A DNA stretch of 64,000 bases, taken from the NCBI RefSeq assembly GCF_014356525.2, contig NC_052515.1, forward strand, positions 20,961,725 to 21,025,724. Reading direction: 5' to 3'. Shown one piece after another: positions 49,438 to 60,170 of this stretch. Position 1 is the stretch's first letter; the number at the start of each line of letters is the position of its first letter. The notes below the pieces were generated by a model. That model had not been told where the DNA came from. It was given only the letters and a program-made list of their open reading frames with translations, and searched no databases. The stretch comes from Nilaparvata lugens (lineage: Eukaryota; Arthropoda; Insecta; Hemiptera; Delphacidae). The position numbers and the translations under genes are program-made.

Positions 49438-49785
49438 TTTCTATTCATTTAATGATGATAATAAATAGAATGATTTAATTAATAGCGTTTTCTTTTATCA
49501 CAATATCTCAAGAATAATGCGGCGAAATAAACTCAATTCAATCTATAGAAATTCTGTATAATATATAATTGATGTAAACTTACGGTTTCTGTTAATCTTT
49601 TTTCAGGACCATGGTTTATATATTAATTTCTATTCATTTAATGACAATAAATATAATGATTTGATTAATATATTTTCTTTTATCATGTAACTCCACAATA
49701 TCAATAGAAACTCTACAATTAAATTTTATAATATATTATCGATGTAAACTTATGGTTTCTGTTAATCGTTTTTCAATTATTGTTT
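49438..49785 (+). repeat. Two-copy tandem repeat, period 189 bp
   Basis: TTTCTATTCATTTAATGA starts both units (49438, 49627). GATGTAAACTTA.GGTTTCTG and TTAATC.TTTTTCA end both. It lies about 120 bp before the next exon. Confidence 0.85.
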
Positions 49786-49908
49786 AGTAATCGTTCTTCA
49801 AATATTGTTTAGCTTAACTTTAACACATTGAAGGACAAGAATTGACTGTTGAGTTATGTTGTTTAGTTGAGTTGGTTAAGCATTTTCAGTTGCGTTGTTA
49901 TGTTGCAG

Positions 49909-50032
49909 ATAGAGGCCATGACCCACTGTGGAAGGACAGAGAGCTGGCCGACTCATCTGAGAGTGAGAAACTCGATCATGAAGACGATGATGCCAGATCT
50001 AATGTACAATTTACAGTCGGAAGTAGTGATTT
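49909..50032 (+). CDS. Stim: Stim exon: Ser/acidic C-terminal tail
   Basis: The acceptor is tatgttgcag before 49909 and the donor is GATTT|gtaagt after 50032. The exon is 124 nt, phase 1 to phase 2. It encodes DRGHDPLWKDRELADSSESE, followed by a stretch containing DHEDDDARSNVQFTVGSSDL. This is a low-complexity cytosolic tail of the kind found after SOAR in insect STIMs, with candidate phosphorylation sites. It joins the next exon to give SSDL-DDSRQQQ, which keeps the frame. Confidence 0.87.
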
Positions 50033-50336
50033 GTAAGTATCTTCCATTTCCAATTTTTCTGTATAAATCACAAATCTGATAGGAATTTACTAATAAATTT
50101 ATTATTTAATCATTGAAAATATACTTTCTCAACGACTAAAATATAATTTATTATTTTCTTATACTTATTTACTTCTAAAAGAATCTACAGTGGAATAAAG
50201 ATGTGAATCTTCTGCACGTAACTGTTAGTCTAAAAAGTACGCCTAATGATCTTTCAGTGTTTCCATTTGAGAAAAGCTTGTAATTTAATTAAAAATAAGA
50301 AAGTAATGTATAATAATTATGTTAAAGGAAAGAATT

Positions 50337-50536
50337 GGTTTCTATAGGTACGCGATAGGAAATTCACGAATGACGCATCATCATGTCTGAACTACTGGAC
50401 TGATTAACTTGAAAATTTGCATATATATTCTTAATTTACTGGGGATAGTTATAGGCCTGTTGTAAATTCTTTAAAATTTCAGTAGGCCAAGTTTTTAATT
50501 AGATCCGTGCGTATCACGGGTTACCTGCAGCTAGTC
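50337..50536 (+). mobile_element. Helitron 3' fragment
   Basis: It ends with a hairpin CCGTG-CGTAT-CACGG, an 11-base spacer and CTAG followed by T (50532-50536). This is the Helitron terminus pattern. Upstream, GACGCATCATCATGTCTGAA and TTCAGTAGGCCAAGTTTTTA belong to the element body. The 5' TC end is not seen. Confidence 0.75.
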
Positions 50537-53409
50537 ACTAATAAAAATCATGTTGTGAAGCTCCCTGTTATAAGTAGTGATCTAGTGAGTAATTTTGATG
50601 TCTGAAAATATTAATTTCTCATTCTATAATGAATGAAATTATGCTGATATTGTCAATTTTAGTTACTATTTAAGATAATGAAGATTTGAGCCCTGGACTG
50701 ATTTTTTTTCGTGTTTTTTTTTTTTTTGTAATATTCAACATTTTTTCCATCCATTATGGAGCTCCACAATAACACAACAGAGGAACAAAGACAATGATTT
50801 TTTTTAATAAGTTCAAATCTAATAGTTAATTGAATCGGAGAGAATTTAATGATTGAAATGAAGATTTTTAAGTTTCCTGTTACGACAATTGACCTTTTAG
50901 AATTTTTTAATTCAAGGGTATTATGTTGTATTAGCTCTTTTGTGTATCTTGTGATGAATTGAATAACATTATTGATTGATTGCTTTAACTTATATAAGAT
51001 TACTTATTGAAATATTGAAGTGTCGAGCTTCCAAACATCAGAAAACAGCTAGATTATTGTTTAACAAGGCAGTCTATAGTAAACTATTATCCAATTTATT
51101 TATAAGTTTACTCAAGTATAAATCAACATAAGTTTTATTGAAATTTGTTCTTCCTGCTATCAGGAAACCGCTACACTCTGGTTCAATTTGGCAGTTCATA
51201 AGAAATAACTAGTCTAAATTCTACTCCTATATGACAACGAATTCATTGATAATATAATTAAATTGATATTTTACAAGTATATACGATTAATAAGGCTTGC
51301 ATTCCAGTAGACTTATGTTAATTACAGTAGGCTACTATCATTCATGCATTGGTTTTATTAACAAACTATTTTTTATATTAATTATAAATTTATTAAAGTC
51401 GATATCATCATGAATATAGCTTTCGAGGTTTCTCTTTGGATAAGAATTTCCTAGTTATTTGAATTTATTGAAGTTAAAATCACAACAATTTAGTTTAAAA
51501 TTGAAAATCTTACCTGAAATCAATGCTTAATATCCAAAGTCAGTTCCATCAGCTCTCCTCAATCAAGTATCATGAAATTAAGATCAAATTGTAAGAAGTA
51601 CGAGTTAATAAATCGATGATTATAGTGCACACGTTCTGTTATAACTGACAGATTGTTTCAATGTGTTGAAAGTTTCTTTCGAACTATCACACGTTCTCTG
51701 ATGGTGCGTCAAGCTGAATCAACCGGGAAATGTTAGCAATAATTAATCATTAATGAAGCGATTGTCATTAAGCACACTTGTTTCAACCGATTGAATGCTG
51801 TGGTGATGAGATGGGAAGATGTGGTTTGATTGAGGACTTTCAAATTGCGCAAATGAGAGGAGTTGGTGACGCACTGTGATGGAGAGGTGGTAATGATGGA
51901 AGGAAGGGGAAGAGAAAGGGAGAATGTTTTGGAGAGAAAGAGTTGCCCTCATTACACACATTGAGCATACAAGTATTATAAAGTAGTTGGAACGTTTCAT
52001 TATCAATATATAGTCTAATAACCGTTGGGATTATCCACAAACAAGAGGTACAATGAAGGATGATGATAGTGATATGACATTTTTGCGAATCAATGCAACA
52101 AGTCCCAATAACCCAAAACCAAAAGATAAAACATGAAACAAATATAGAGATCCAAGAATCTTCCATAAATTGTGTACGTAATTTTCGTTGAATAATGTTT
52201 TCAGACTTTGAAATTAAAGCCTTCATCGGTATGATATTTTTGAGTAATAGAATAATTGATAACGATCAAAGGATAAACAATTTATTTTGTGAATTTGACT
52301 TTGGTTACAACCACTGGGAACTGATTTTAAAATAAATAAACTAAATCTGAAGTAAGATAAGATAGGCTGATGGCGCTGATGCGCAGATCACTTAGAAATA
52401 AAAGTAAATTTACTTTTTACTTGAAAATTATATTAAAATTTTTCTGTAAATTAATGTCCTCATCATACAGTTTCGCAGGCATTCCTGAAAAGTTGAGTAG
52501 AAATTGTGATATAATATTGAACTATTCTTTCATTCAATTGTGTGGTCTTCATTTGATGCGTACATCAGCCTGCTTTCAAATCAAAATCAAGTCTCAGATC
52601 TTTTCTTTAGAACATGAATCATTATTGTTATGAACTTAGCTTATTAAATGGAAACTTATACTTGAGAAATGGATCCTCACTACTAAGAAATTTACGATTC
52701 AAATGAAAAATCCTTGGATTTTGAGAGCTTCTCCATGTACCAGTACATACATCTTGGAAAGGTGATCCAATTTATAAAATAAGTTATTTAGACATTGGAT
52801 TATCCGTCTTGAAAAATTCTTGAAGAAATAAATAAGAAAAAAGAAATAAGATACTCTTGAAGAAATATTTTTTCTTGAAAATATCCTAGGATTTGAAGCC
52901 TAGCTCCCTGCTATCAACTGATTTATGTGTATACAGAATACACGATTTTAAAAGCTTTATTCCTCGTATGAGTAAGATAATAATTGTCAACATTCAAGAG
53001 ATTCTCACAAACCATTAGCCCTTCAGAGATTATGTGCGTCAGAGCGGTTTAATTCACTAGTCATGTTGTTTAAAGCTGGTGATAAACCGTTCATTTAAAC
53101 AATACGCTGTAGTGAGATTCACTTTGAACTGTCAGCCCTACTTTATAAACAACATCAATGCTTCACATTCGTCCAATGCTGGCATTTTAAAGTGAATATT
53201 ACTACATAGCTGATATCGTTGAAAGTTTAACAAGTGTATGACCTTTGCTGTTTGTGAGCTATTCTTGTTAATAGGCCCACAGCTTAACATAGATGGATTA
53301 TAATTAAAAGCTGTATTAGTCGTGAGTTGAGCTGACTGCTTTATTTTTTATTGTCTCCTGTGTACAATACAATAGATATATTCATTTATCTATTGAATTA
53401 ATGAATTGT

Positions 53410-53595
53410 TCAATAGTGATTAGGAAAATGATGTATAATAAGACTTGAAATGAGTGGAGCTTATGTTTTATTGGCTGCAATCTTTATTACAATGCATGTA
53501 TTTTCTTTTTATATTTCTTTCAAGTTAGATGGATTGTTTGATTTGATTGATAGATTTGAGACCTTGTAATGAGGACTAGAAACACTTATCCTCTC
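53410..53595 (+). repeat. Segmental copy A (without insertions)
   Basis: GATTAGGAAAATGATGTATA, ATAAGACTTGAAATGAG and CCTTGTAATGAGGACTAGAA match copy B, which is split between 55735-55758 and 56513-56835. Copy A has no Helitron and no fold-back insertion, so it is the empty site for both. Confidence 0.8.
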
Positions 53596-55734
53596 GCAAA
53601 ATTCTCCAAAAAAGAAAATTGTTAAATAGTGTAACATATTAAAATCTGATGAGTAAACAAAATCCCTATTTGGGAGAATTTTATAGGTCTGAAGTGAAAT
53701 AGCTAGTCTAGTATCGCCAAATGTGATAACGATTATTAAAAGTTTAGATAATAACAGGTATCATGGCTAAAATTAGAACAGCCGAATAGAAAAAGAAAGT
53801 TATTTGCTACTTATATTATATTATATGAAGTATTGGAAAATTTGAGGTTAGGCTTAAAATACCTACTGATCGGCGACCTAATGATCGATCAAGTCGCATA
53901 ACGTAAAATCTAGCCAGACACTTTGGCAAAAATTTATTGTAAACAAATGGTATGCAACTGGAGGACTTTAAAAAAGCACATGGCTAATTGTTGTAGAGGG
54001 AGAAACAACTTATAAACCTTATAAAAATCTATTATATGTAATAGATATACTTAAACCACCAAATAAAAATAAATTAGAGTATTAAGGAAGTAGGATGTTC
54101 CTAGGTGCATGTATACAGTAGTGAATTTGCATGAACCAATCAAATTGTAGTAATCGATGGGCGGCAATAGAGAGCCGATTCAAATGTATTTATAAATATT
54201 TCTATAAATGATAAGATTTTATAAATTTTTATTACTCAGTTTATGTATCGGATATGGTCCGAGAAAATATAAGGTATCAGACCTGGGATATAAGTAATGG
54301 TTTAGTAGATTGGCATGGACTATTTGAACCTTTAAATGGCGTAGTAGCGAATTATTTAAATTTATGTAAATTTGTAAGTCGGAAATGAAAATTGTAGAAA
54401 TAAAAGTAGAACCTGCCCACTTGCCTGCCAGACACCACTATAGAATGACACTAAAATTTGTAGAGCACAAGACCCTTTATTACATTGTACTTTTTAAAGA
54501 CTTAAAGTTTAAATTCATTTATTAATTTTTCATAAGACTTAGTAATGCTGCATTAAAGCGAAAGTCATTTAAATATTTATTTAATCCCTTGGAGAAGACG
54601 ACTTCGGCCACCAAAAATCCAGGACTACCAGGAAATTCGGATCGCCACCAACAGCTTATAAAAATTCAGCACGTGAGTGATATATCATCGAAATATATAA
54701 GTTAGGGCGCCCTCAGTGCTTCGAGTGAAACAAATATAAAAGCTAGCTTGTCGGAAAGGTCATAAATATTAAAAATTAATACAAAACTTGCGCAAGTCTT
54801 GAGAAGGTATAAGAAATATTTTATTAAATAAGAATAAGTCAATTTACATGTCCAAGGTACACAAATTGAAGGAATATTAAATTTTAATCTTGTAATACAA
54901 ACGCTCACTCAATCATTGATTCTATTTAATAATTTGTAATGATATAATGTAGCTCTTGTTCACTGGATAAATTGATTTATCTATTTCCATCAGAGGCCGA
55001 ACCTTATGCCCTGAGATATATATATATATATTATTAAGAAATATACTGAAAACTACAGAAATTAATATATTTATAATCTATGATTTATCAATTTATTATT
55101 TTATGATTTTTGGAAAGAAGATATAAAGTGAGATTTTCTAAATTGACAAGCAACAGCAAGTCGATACCTAAGCTGCATACAAATAAATGCATGTTATCAA
55201 TGAATTAAAAAAGCACATGGTAACATTTCGTGCTAAAGAGCTAAAAAGTAGTGTACCAGTCTGTGATATTTTATTTTGATATATTTATTCTTGTATTTAT
55301 TGTGTGTGTTTGTTGCTCTATATATTTCCATATTTATCCGACTTTAATATTTATTCGTACAATATATGTATCAAGTTTTTTATGGTGTACCATTTATTTT
55401 ATTCCCCAATACCACGCAGGACAAATCTCATATCTATTTATTAATTATCAGTATTAAATTATTAAGAGAGTTACCATCGGATTTTATCGGTAATAGAATA
55501 AGTTGGTTTACACAACAATATATTGCATTGTTAACTAAATCTCTGGGAATAATACCTTCCAAAGATTTCTATAAATTGTCCAAGAGCAATGGATTGCAAG
55601 AACTCCTGAGCGAGCCTATAAGGATTTTATCGAAGTTGTGTTCTGAAAACCACAACCAGATTTGTATATTTTTACACTCATGCTTTACCGATTGCAGCCA
55701 AGCCAGGCAAATCGTTATTCATTAAAAAATAAAG
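53596..55734. other. Unassigned AT-rich block
   Basis: Open frames near 55251-55457 and 55366-55725 encode Leu/Ile/Ser-rich products I cannot place. TCCCTTGGAGAAGACGACTT and TAGGGCGCCCTCAGTGCTTC (about 54585-54725) are the only GC-richer parts. It may be an old transposable element. Confidence 0.35.
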
Positions 55735-55758
55735 TCAGAATAGTTATTAGGAAAATAA

Positions 55759-56512
55759 TCCATATATATAAAAGCGAAATGGCACTCACTCACTGACTGC
55801 CTGTCTGACTGACTAACTGACTGACTGACTCACTCACTCACTCACTCGCAGAACTAAAAATCTACCGGACCAAAAACGTTCAAATTTGGTAGGTATGTTC
55901 AGTTGGCCCTTTAGAGGCGCACTAAGAACGGATTTGGCAATATTTTAACTCTAAGGGTGCTTTTTAAGGGTTTAAAGTTCGTCTTTTAGCATGTATATTC
56001 TTCTTATTCTCTTAATTATAATTGAAAAATGTCCATACCATATGTTAATATAGAACTATAATCTAGAGAGAGTACCTATTCGAAACAGTTGTTAACTGGT
56101 TACTAAATTAATAATTTTGCCAGGTTGACATAAAGTTGAGTTGACTTTGTTAGGTTGGCACCAAGTTGAAGATTGAAATGCATTTATCGCGGAAAAATTG
56201 ATTGGGCACTGCTACTTCAATCAGAGCTATTCCTGGGAATATTACATTACTAGCCGTCAGGCTCGCTTCTCTCGCCATATCCGTATAGCCAGACGTTTAG
56301 TCTGGACCCCCGACTGGATCGTCCTAACATATGATAAAAATGCTCAAATGAAAAATGCATTATCTCATTCTTGGACGATCCAGTCGGGGGTCAAGGGGGT
56401 GGAGCCCCCTGGCTAGACGGATATTGCGAGCGAAGCGAGCCTGCTGATCTCATTCTAGGACGATCCAGTCGGGGGTCCAGGATATGGCGAGCGAAGCGAG
56501 CCTGACGGCTAG
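55759..56512 (+). mobile_element. Non-autonomous Helitron, 754 bp
   Basis: It starts TCCATATATATAAAAGCG and ends GACGGCTAG, inserted between A and T. Copy A (53410) shows the uninterrupted site AAAATGAT-GTATAATAAG. The body has a (TCAC)n/(TGAC)n stretch, then CAGAACTAAAAATCTACCGG. A reversed copy of the terminal 28 bp begins at 56249, making the 3' 265 bp a large inverted repeat. There is no Rep/helicase ORF. Confidence 0.85.
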
Positions 56513-56595
56513 TGTATAATAAGACTTGAAATGAGCGGAGATTATGTTTTATTGGCTGCAATCTTTATTACAATGGATGTATTATCTTCTTTATA

Positions 56596-56729
56596 AAACA
56601 CTTCTCTCACATGGGCTACTTTTTAACAAACTAATAGAAATCTTGTAGTACCCTTTATTTTTTAAAAACTATTACAAAGTTTTTAAGAAATAAACGGTAC
56701 TACAAGATTTTTATATTGTTTTTATTAAT
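56596..56729. mobile_element. Small fold-back insertion with 14-bp target duplication
   Basis: TTATCTTCTTTATA occurs at 56582-56595 and 56730-56743. Between them is ATGGGCTACTT and GTAGTACCC, then GGTACTACAAGATTTT. Copy A (53500-53520) has a single, uninterrupted version of the target. It is the shortest copy of the 11435/23229 family. Confidence 0.85.
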
Positions 56730-56883
56730 TTATCTTCTTTATATATTTCTATTGAGTAAGATGGATGGATGGTTGAGTTGATTGATAGATTTGGGACCTT
56801 GTAATGAGGACTAGAAACACTTATGAATGATTAAGAGTTCATGAAGAATAACACTATATTTCATAATGTATGAAGTACTGTAA

Positions 56884-57130
56884 AAGAAACCATACTAAGT
56901 AGCATTGGTAAGAACCAGGTAAAATGGTATGGCCACTCACGCCGAATGAATACGGAGAGAATGCCATTGAAAGTCTTTGAATGGACTCCTATCCAGCATC
57001 AAAGGTGAGTTAGGCCAAGGAAAATATGGATGGCAAATATTAGAAAAGAGATGGAATGCAGAGGTTTGCGAGAGGATTACTGGAGAGATAAGGAGCGATG
57101 CCGGAGGGGATGCGAGAAGCGACTCTAGGT
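56884..57130 (+). mobile_element. LINE remnant: C-terminal end of a reverse-transcriptase ORF
   Basis: One frame reads KETILSSIGKNQVKWYGHSR, then RMNTERMPLKVFEWTP, a TGA, VRPRKIWMANIRKEMECRGL and EDYWRDKERC, ending at TAG. This matches the KWYGHV.RM...GRPRKTWM pattern of non-LTR retrotransposons. A reversed retroelement tail (TTCAATGATTCAATGATCTT) follows at about 57211. Confidence 0.82.
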
Positions 57131-58122
57131 TGCAAAACTTGCGAAAAAAGTGAGGGTTCTGAAGTATGTGCTGCTATATGGAAATGATTTTCAGCTATTT
57201 TCCTAAAAGTTCAATGATTCAATGATCTTTATTTGAGCCAGAGTACATCAGTACATAAGCCAGGTCACATACAAAATTCAATATACACAATCAGATATAC
57301 ATTCACAATGCAAAGAGTACCTGAAATAAAATACAATGTCACAGTAGTCAAACACAATATCCAAACACTAAATCTATGCATCAACAAATTATGTGTCTAA
57401 TATATCTAATTTTACTGTCGAAAATATCCAATGCCTAATTGTATTTTGAAATGACTATAATTATTTACTATGTCCAATGCCTATTATTCATATAATATTA
57501 TCTACTTCTATTCAATTGGGAGCATAGAACTCACATTTTCTGTATTTTTATCTTGAGAATCAACTATTAAACTCATTATGAAGAGAAATTAGAATTCAAT
57601 TCAAATAATTTGTATCGTCAGGGTATTGTATGATCTGTAAATAAAGCTAAATTCCCACATATAAGTATCAGTGTCCGCATTCGGCTCAGTGGAAATATTT
57701 ATCACATGAGTTGTAATGGGAGTTGCATGAGTTACCTCTCAGTCCGGCCAAGCTAATATAGATAGTCCCATCAGATCTCATTGGAAGAATATTTTTACTG
57801 ATCCGGGCATGGAATCTAATACTGATTTGTGGGAATCTAGCTTAAATGTATCAAATATGAGATTATCCTTGAATAGTAAGAAAAGAATGTCCACAAAATA
57901 AAAACTACCATATTTTATATTGGTGAAGCTTTGAAAGAAAATGTTTTTAATGATACCAAATCTAATTTTTGCCAAAATGAGAGTTAGCCATTCAACAAAA
58001 AATGTCAACATAATTAATATCAATGTCATCATAATTATGTTGCAACTATGTTTAAATGCAGTATGTGGAAATAGGGGAAAATACACAAGTTTTAGGTTTT
58101 AAGGTTCATAAAACATATTAAT

Positions 58123-58290
58123 GTGCGTACAGACTCATGCACCACAAACACGCGCATTTCATCAGCTGATGCAATACTTATTATGTATTTGTACAGAAAC
58201 AGTAGATACAGATTTATAGGATACAGATATAATAAGTATAGCTGATGAAAAGCAAAATACACCTGTTCAGGGCTCATATGTCTTTACGCA
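58123..58290. mobile_element. 170-bp MITE with TGCGTACAGAC ends, copy 2
   Basis: It opens TGCGTACAGACTCATGCACC and closes CATATGTCTTTACGCA. The core has a TTATTATGTATTTG / GATATAATAAG pairing like the copy at 25745. It lies about 100 bp upstream of the 58387 exon. Confidence 0.85.
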
Positions 58291-58386
58291 CCTATACATA
58301 ATGGACCATCATATTCAAGTGATTTTATTGTAACTTATAACTTGATTATTGAGTTGGTCATTTGAATTTCAATCGATCTGTTACAG

Positions 58387-58615
58387 AGACGATTCAAGGC
58401 AGCAACAGTTGAACAGGGATGACTCGAATTTGAGCGGTCGGATGGGAGGGGTCAGCAGGGGTGACCCTGGGGATGGAGGGGGCCCCCCGCCACCCCTCAG
58501 GCGGGACCTGGTGACGTCACACTCCCGCCAGGACATGTTCAACAAGTCGACGCGCATGGGCAGATCCTACAGTCAGGACATCCAACAGGAGCCGGTTTCT
58601 GCGCATGAGCATGAG
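58387..58615 (+). CDS. Stim: Stim exon: C-terminal tail with Gly/Pro run
   Basis: The acceptor is tctgttacag before 58387 and the donor is CATGAG|gtaatc after 58615. The exon is 229 nt, phase 2 to phase 0. It encodes DDSRQQQLNRDDSNLSGRM, then a Gly-rich stretch with PGDGGGPPPPLRRDLV, then HSRQDMFNKSTRMGRSYSQD. The exon is far more GC-rich than its surroundings. Several RxxS motifs are candidate kinase sites. It sits 8.4 kb from the previous exon. Confidence 0.88.
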
Positions 58616-59304
58616 GTAATCTAACCTAACCTCACCTGGAGTGAGATTAGCTTGGTAAAACTGTTACCAAACCGTATGTCAGCATGATTGAATGGAAAGC
58701 CTTGTTGCTACTTATTCAGAATATTGAATTTTGTTGAATTTAATTATATTTCTTTCAAGTTTTGATAATATGATCCAAAAAAATTGATGGATCAGCAGAC
58801 ATTGATGCTGATGAATCCACCTTAATCAATCTAGTAAACTACTGTATCTTGCTCTCTAGTTATTAGTGTATGTAACTAAAAATTTATCTTAATCTTGGTA
58901 AATAAGTGTAGTTATAACTAAGTTATTTCAAATCTCTTTATGATTGTTACATCATAGATTGTTCAACATTATAACACAATTATCATGGAATGCTTATCTA
59001 TTGAGGGGAATTCCCACATATAAGTATCAGTAAAAGTGTGGAACCATTCATATTTAATATTATATGAGGCTGGGATGAGTGGGAATAGTCCCATTAGAAC
59101 TAGTGGGAATTATAATTTCACTGTACCAGTCACTGACTCTGATACTGATATGTGTGAATCTGCCTTTACATGCATTGATATTCTAATTGATTTGAACTGT
59201 TGTGAGAATTTGGTGAAGCGAGCAGTTTTGTCAACAAAAGCTATTGTTTTATACAAGTGGTTGTAAAAATGAGATGTTTGAACAATGTGCTTGATTGTTT
59301 GCAG
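58616..59304. other. Stim intron before the last exon
   Basis: AT-rich; CCCACATATAAGTATCAGT at about 59011 also occurs at 57655, suggesting a short dispersed repeat. No exon is seen. Confidence 0.5.
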
Positions 59305-59676
59305 TCGCCACTGCCAAAGATGTCGCACTCAGAGTCCAACCTGGAGCACCAACAGCAGCTACGACTGCGGCGCGGTCTGGCGGCCACCGGTCGAAGCTCC
59401 AGTCGGCTCGACCAATCAGCTGTCAGCAACCAACCAACCGCCGGTCGGCTGGACCAATCAGCTGTCAGCAGTCAACCAACTGTCGACGAGGAGACTCTCT
59501 CCACCGACTCCAACTCAATTGCCGAGGAGCTGTCCGGCTTGGCAACACTGTCGCCCGAGAAGAAACCCAAAAAGCACAAGCTGCACTTTCCCAAGTTCAG
59601 TCGCAAATCGCGGGCGACACCATCTCCACCAGTTGGCAACATTGTTTCCTCGTCTTCCTCAAAACCGGCCACGTGA
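59305..59676 (+). CDS. Stim: Stim last coding exon: polybasic C-terminus and stop
   Basis: The acceptor is tgtttgcag before 59305; the exon enters in phase 0 and ends with TGA at 59674-59676. It encodes SPLPKMSHSESNLEHQQQ, then an internal 14-residue tandem repeat built on RLDQSAVS-QPT (DNA period 42 bp at 59404 and 59446). EKKPKKHKLHFPKFSRKSR follows near the end. This polybasic helix matches the family's K-rich domain, which binds plasma-membrane phosphoinositides. The last residues, PPVGNIVSSSSSKPAT, and the stop are encoded by the first unit of a minisatellite that continues into the 3' UTR. Frames +2 and +3 are also open here, which reflects GC content. Confidence 0.93.
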   Translation, partial: SPLPKMSHSESNLEHQQQLRLRRGLAATGRSSSRLDQSAVSNQPTAGRLDQSAVSSQPTVDEETLSTDSNSIAEELSGLATLSPEKKPKKHKLHFPKFSRKSRATPSPPVGNIVSSSSSKPAT

Positions 59677-60170
59677 AATTTGAATTTCGCGCCAGTTGGA
59701 ATCAGTTGGCAACACTGTATACCCGTAACCGATCATGTGAAATTCAAATTTCCCCCTAGTCGGAATCAGTTGGCAACCCTGTTTGAATGTAGCCTGGTGC
59801 ATGATCAGTTGGCAACGCTGTCTTCACGTGGCAGATCACGTGTGATTCAAATTCCCCACCAGTTGGCAACCCAGTTTGAATGTAACCGGGTGCGTGATCG
59901 ATCAGTTAACAACACTGTCTACTCGTAACCAGTGAAATTCGAATTTCCCACCAATTGGCAACCCTGTTTAAATGTAACCGGGTTCGTGATCAGTTGGCAA
60001 CACTGTCTCCAAGTAAGAGGTTAGGCAAAATTTAAATTTCCCACCATTCGGAATCAGGCAACCCTGTTTTAATGTAACCGGGTGCGTGAAATTTGAATTT
60101 CCCGCCAGCTAGTACTGGCAAAACTGTAAAATTGAAACCTGCCGTATGAGATTTGAATTTTTCGCCAAAT
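59630..60170 (+). repeat. Minisatellite spanning the Stim stop codon
   Basis: CAGTTGGCAAC-type motifs followed by ACTG or CCTG recur at 59630, 59703, 59767, 59806, 59860, 59903, 59952, 59991, about 60056 and 60114. Two half-units alternate to give a higher-order period of roughly 90-100 bp. One half carries CACGTGAAATTTGAATTTCC and the other GTTTGAATGTAACCGGGTGC. A similar CTTGGCAACACTGTC sits inside the coding region at 59539, which may be the seed. Confidence 0.85.

Larger units (their letters stand above)
39529..49908. other. 10.4-kb Stim intron
   Basis: The first 65 bases may be coding (short isoform). There follow a degenerate tandem array (39770-41560), a fold-back element, a palindrome near 41660-41745 (GCATGTTGACACTG / CCAGTGTCAACATGC), a hairpin repeat near 45624-45660, and a tandem duplication near 49438. 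Between these it is AT-rich and featureless. Confidence 0.5.
50033..58386. other. 8.4-kb Stim intron
   Basis: It holds a Helitron end, a segmental copy pair with nested insertions, a LINE remnant and a MITE, all listed. The rest is AT-rich with no exon signal. Confidence 0.5.
18575..59676 (+). other. Stim: Stim gene, coding span (stromal interaction molecule), 5' exon(s) not found
   Basis: This is the span of all recognised Stim coding exons; the gene continues upstream. Translated exons match the STIM family in order: EF hand, SAM domain, one membrane segment, coiled coil, SOAR/CAD, acidic Ser-rich tail and polybasic tail. STIM proteins sit in the ER membrane, sense falling luminal Ca2+ and activate Orai channels in the plasma membrane (store-operated Ca2+ entry). 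Exon junction phases are 0, 0, 2, 1, 0, 0, 0, 2 up to the SOAR exon and 1, 1, 2, 0 from 37657 on, and neighbouring exons agree. The only break in phase is around 37421-37568. An insect genome would normally carry a single Stim gene. The exon with the start codon and signal peptide is missing from what I can see. Confidence 0.95.

Noticed and set aside
59285..59759. Alternative frames of 132 and 154 codons over the last Stim exon
   Set aside because: They are shadows of the polybasic exon; only the frame at 59305-59676 fits the splice phase and the family.
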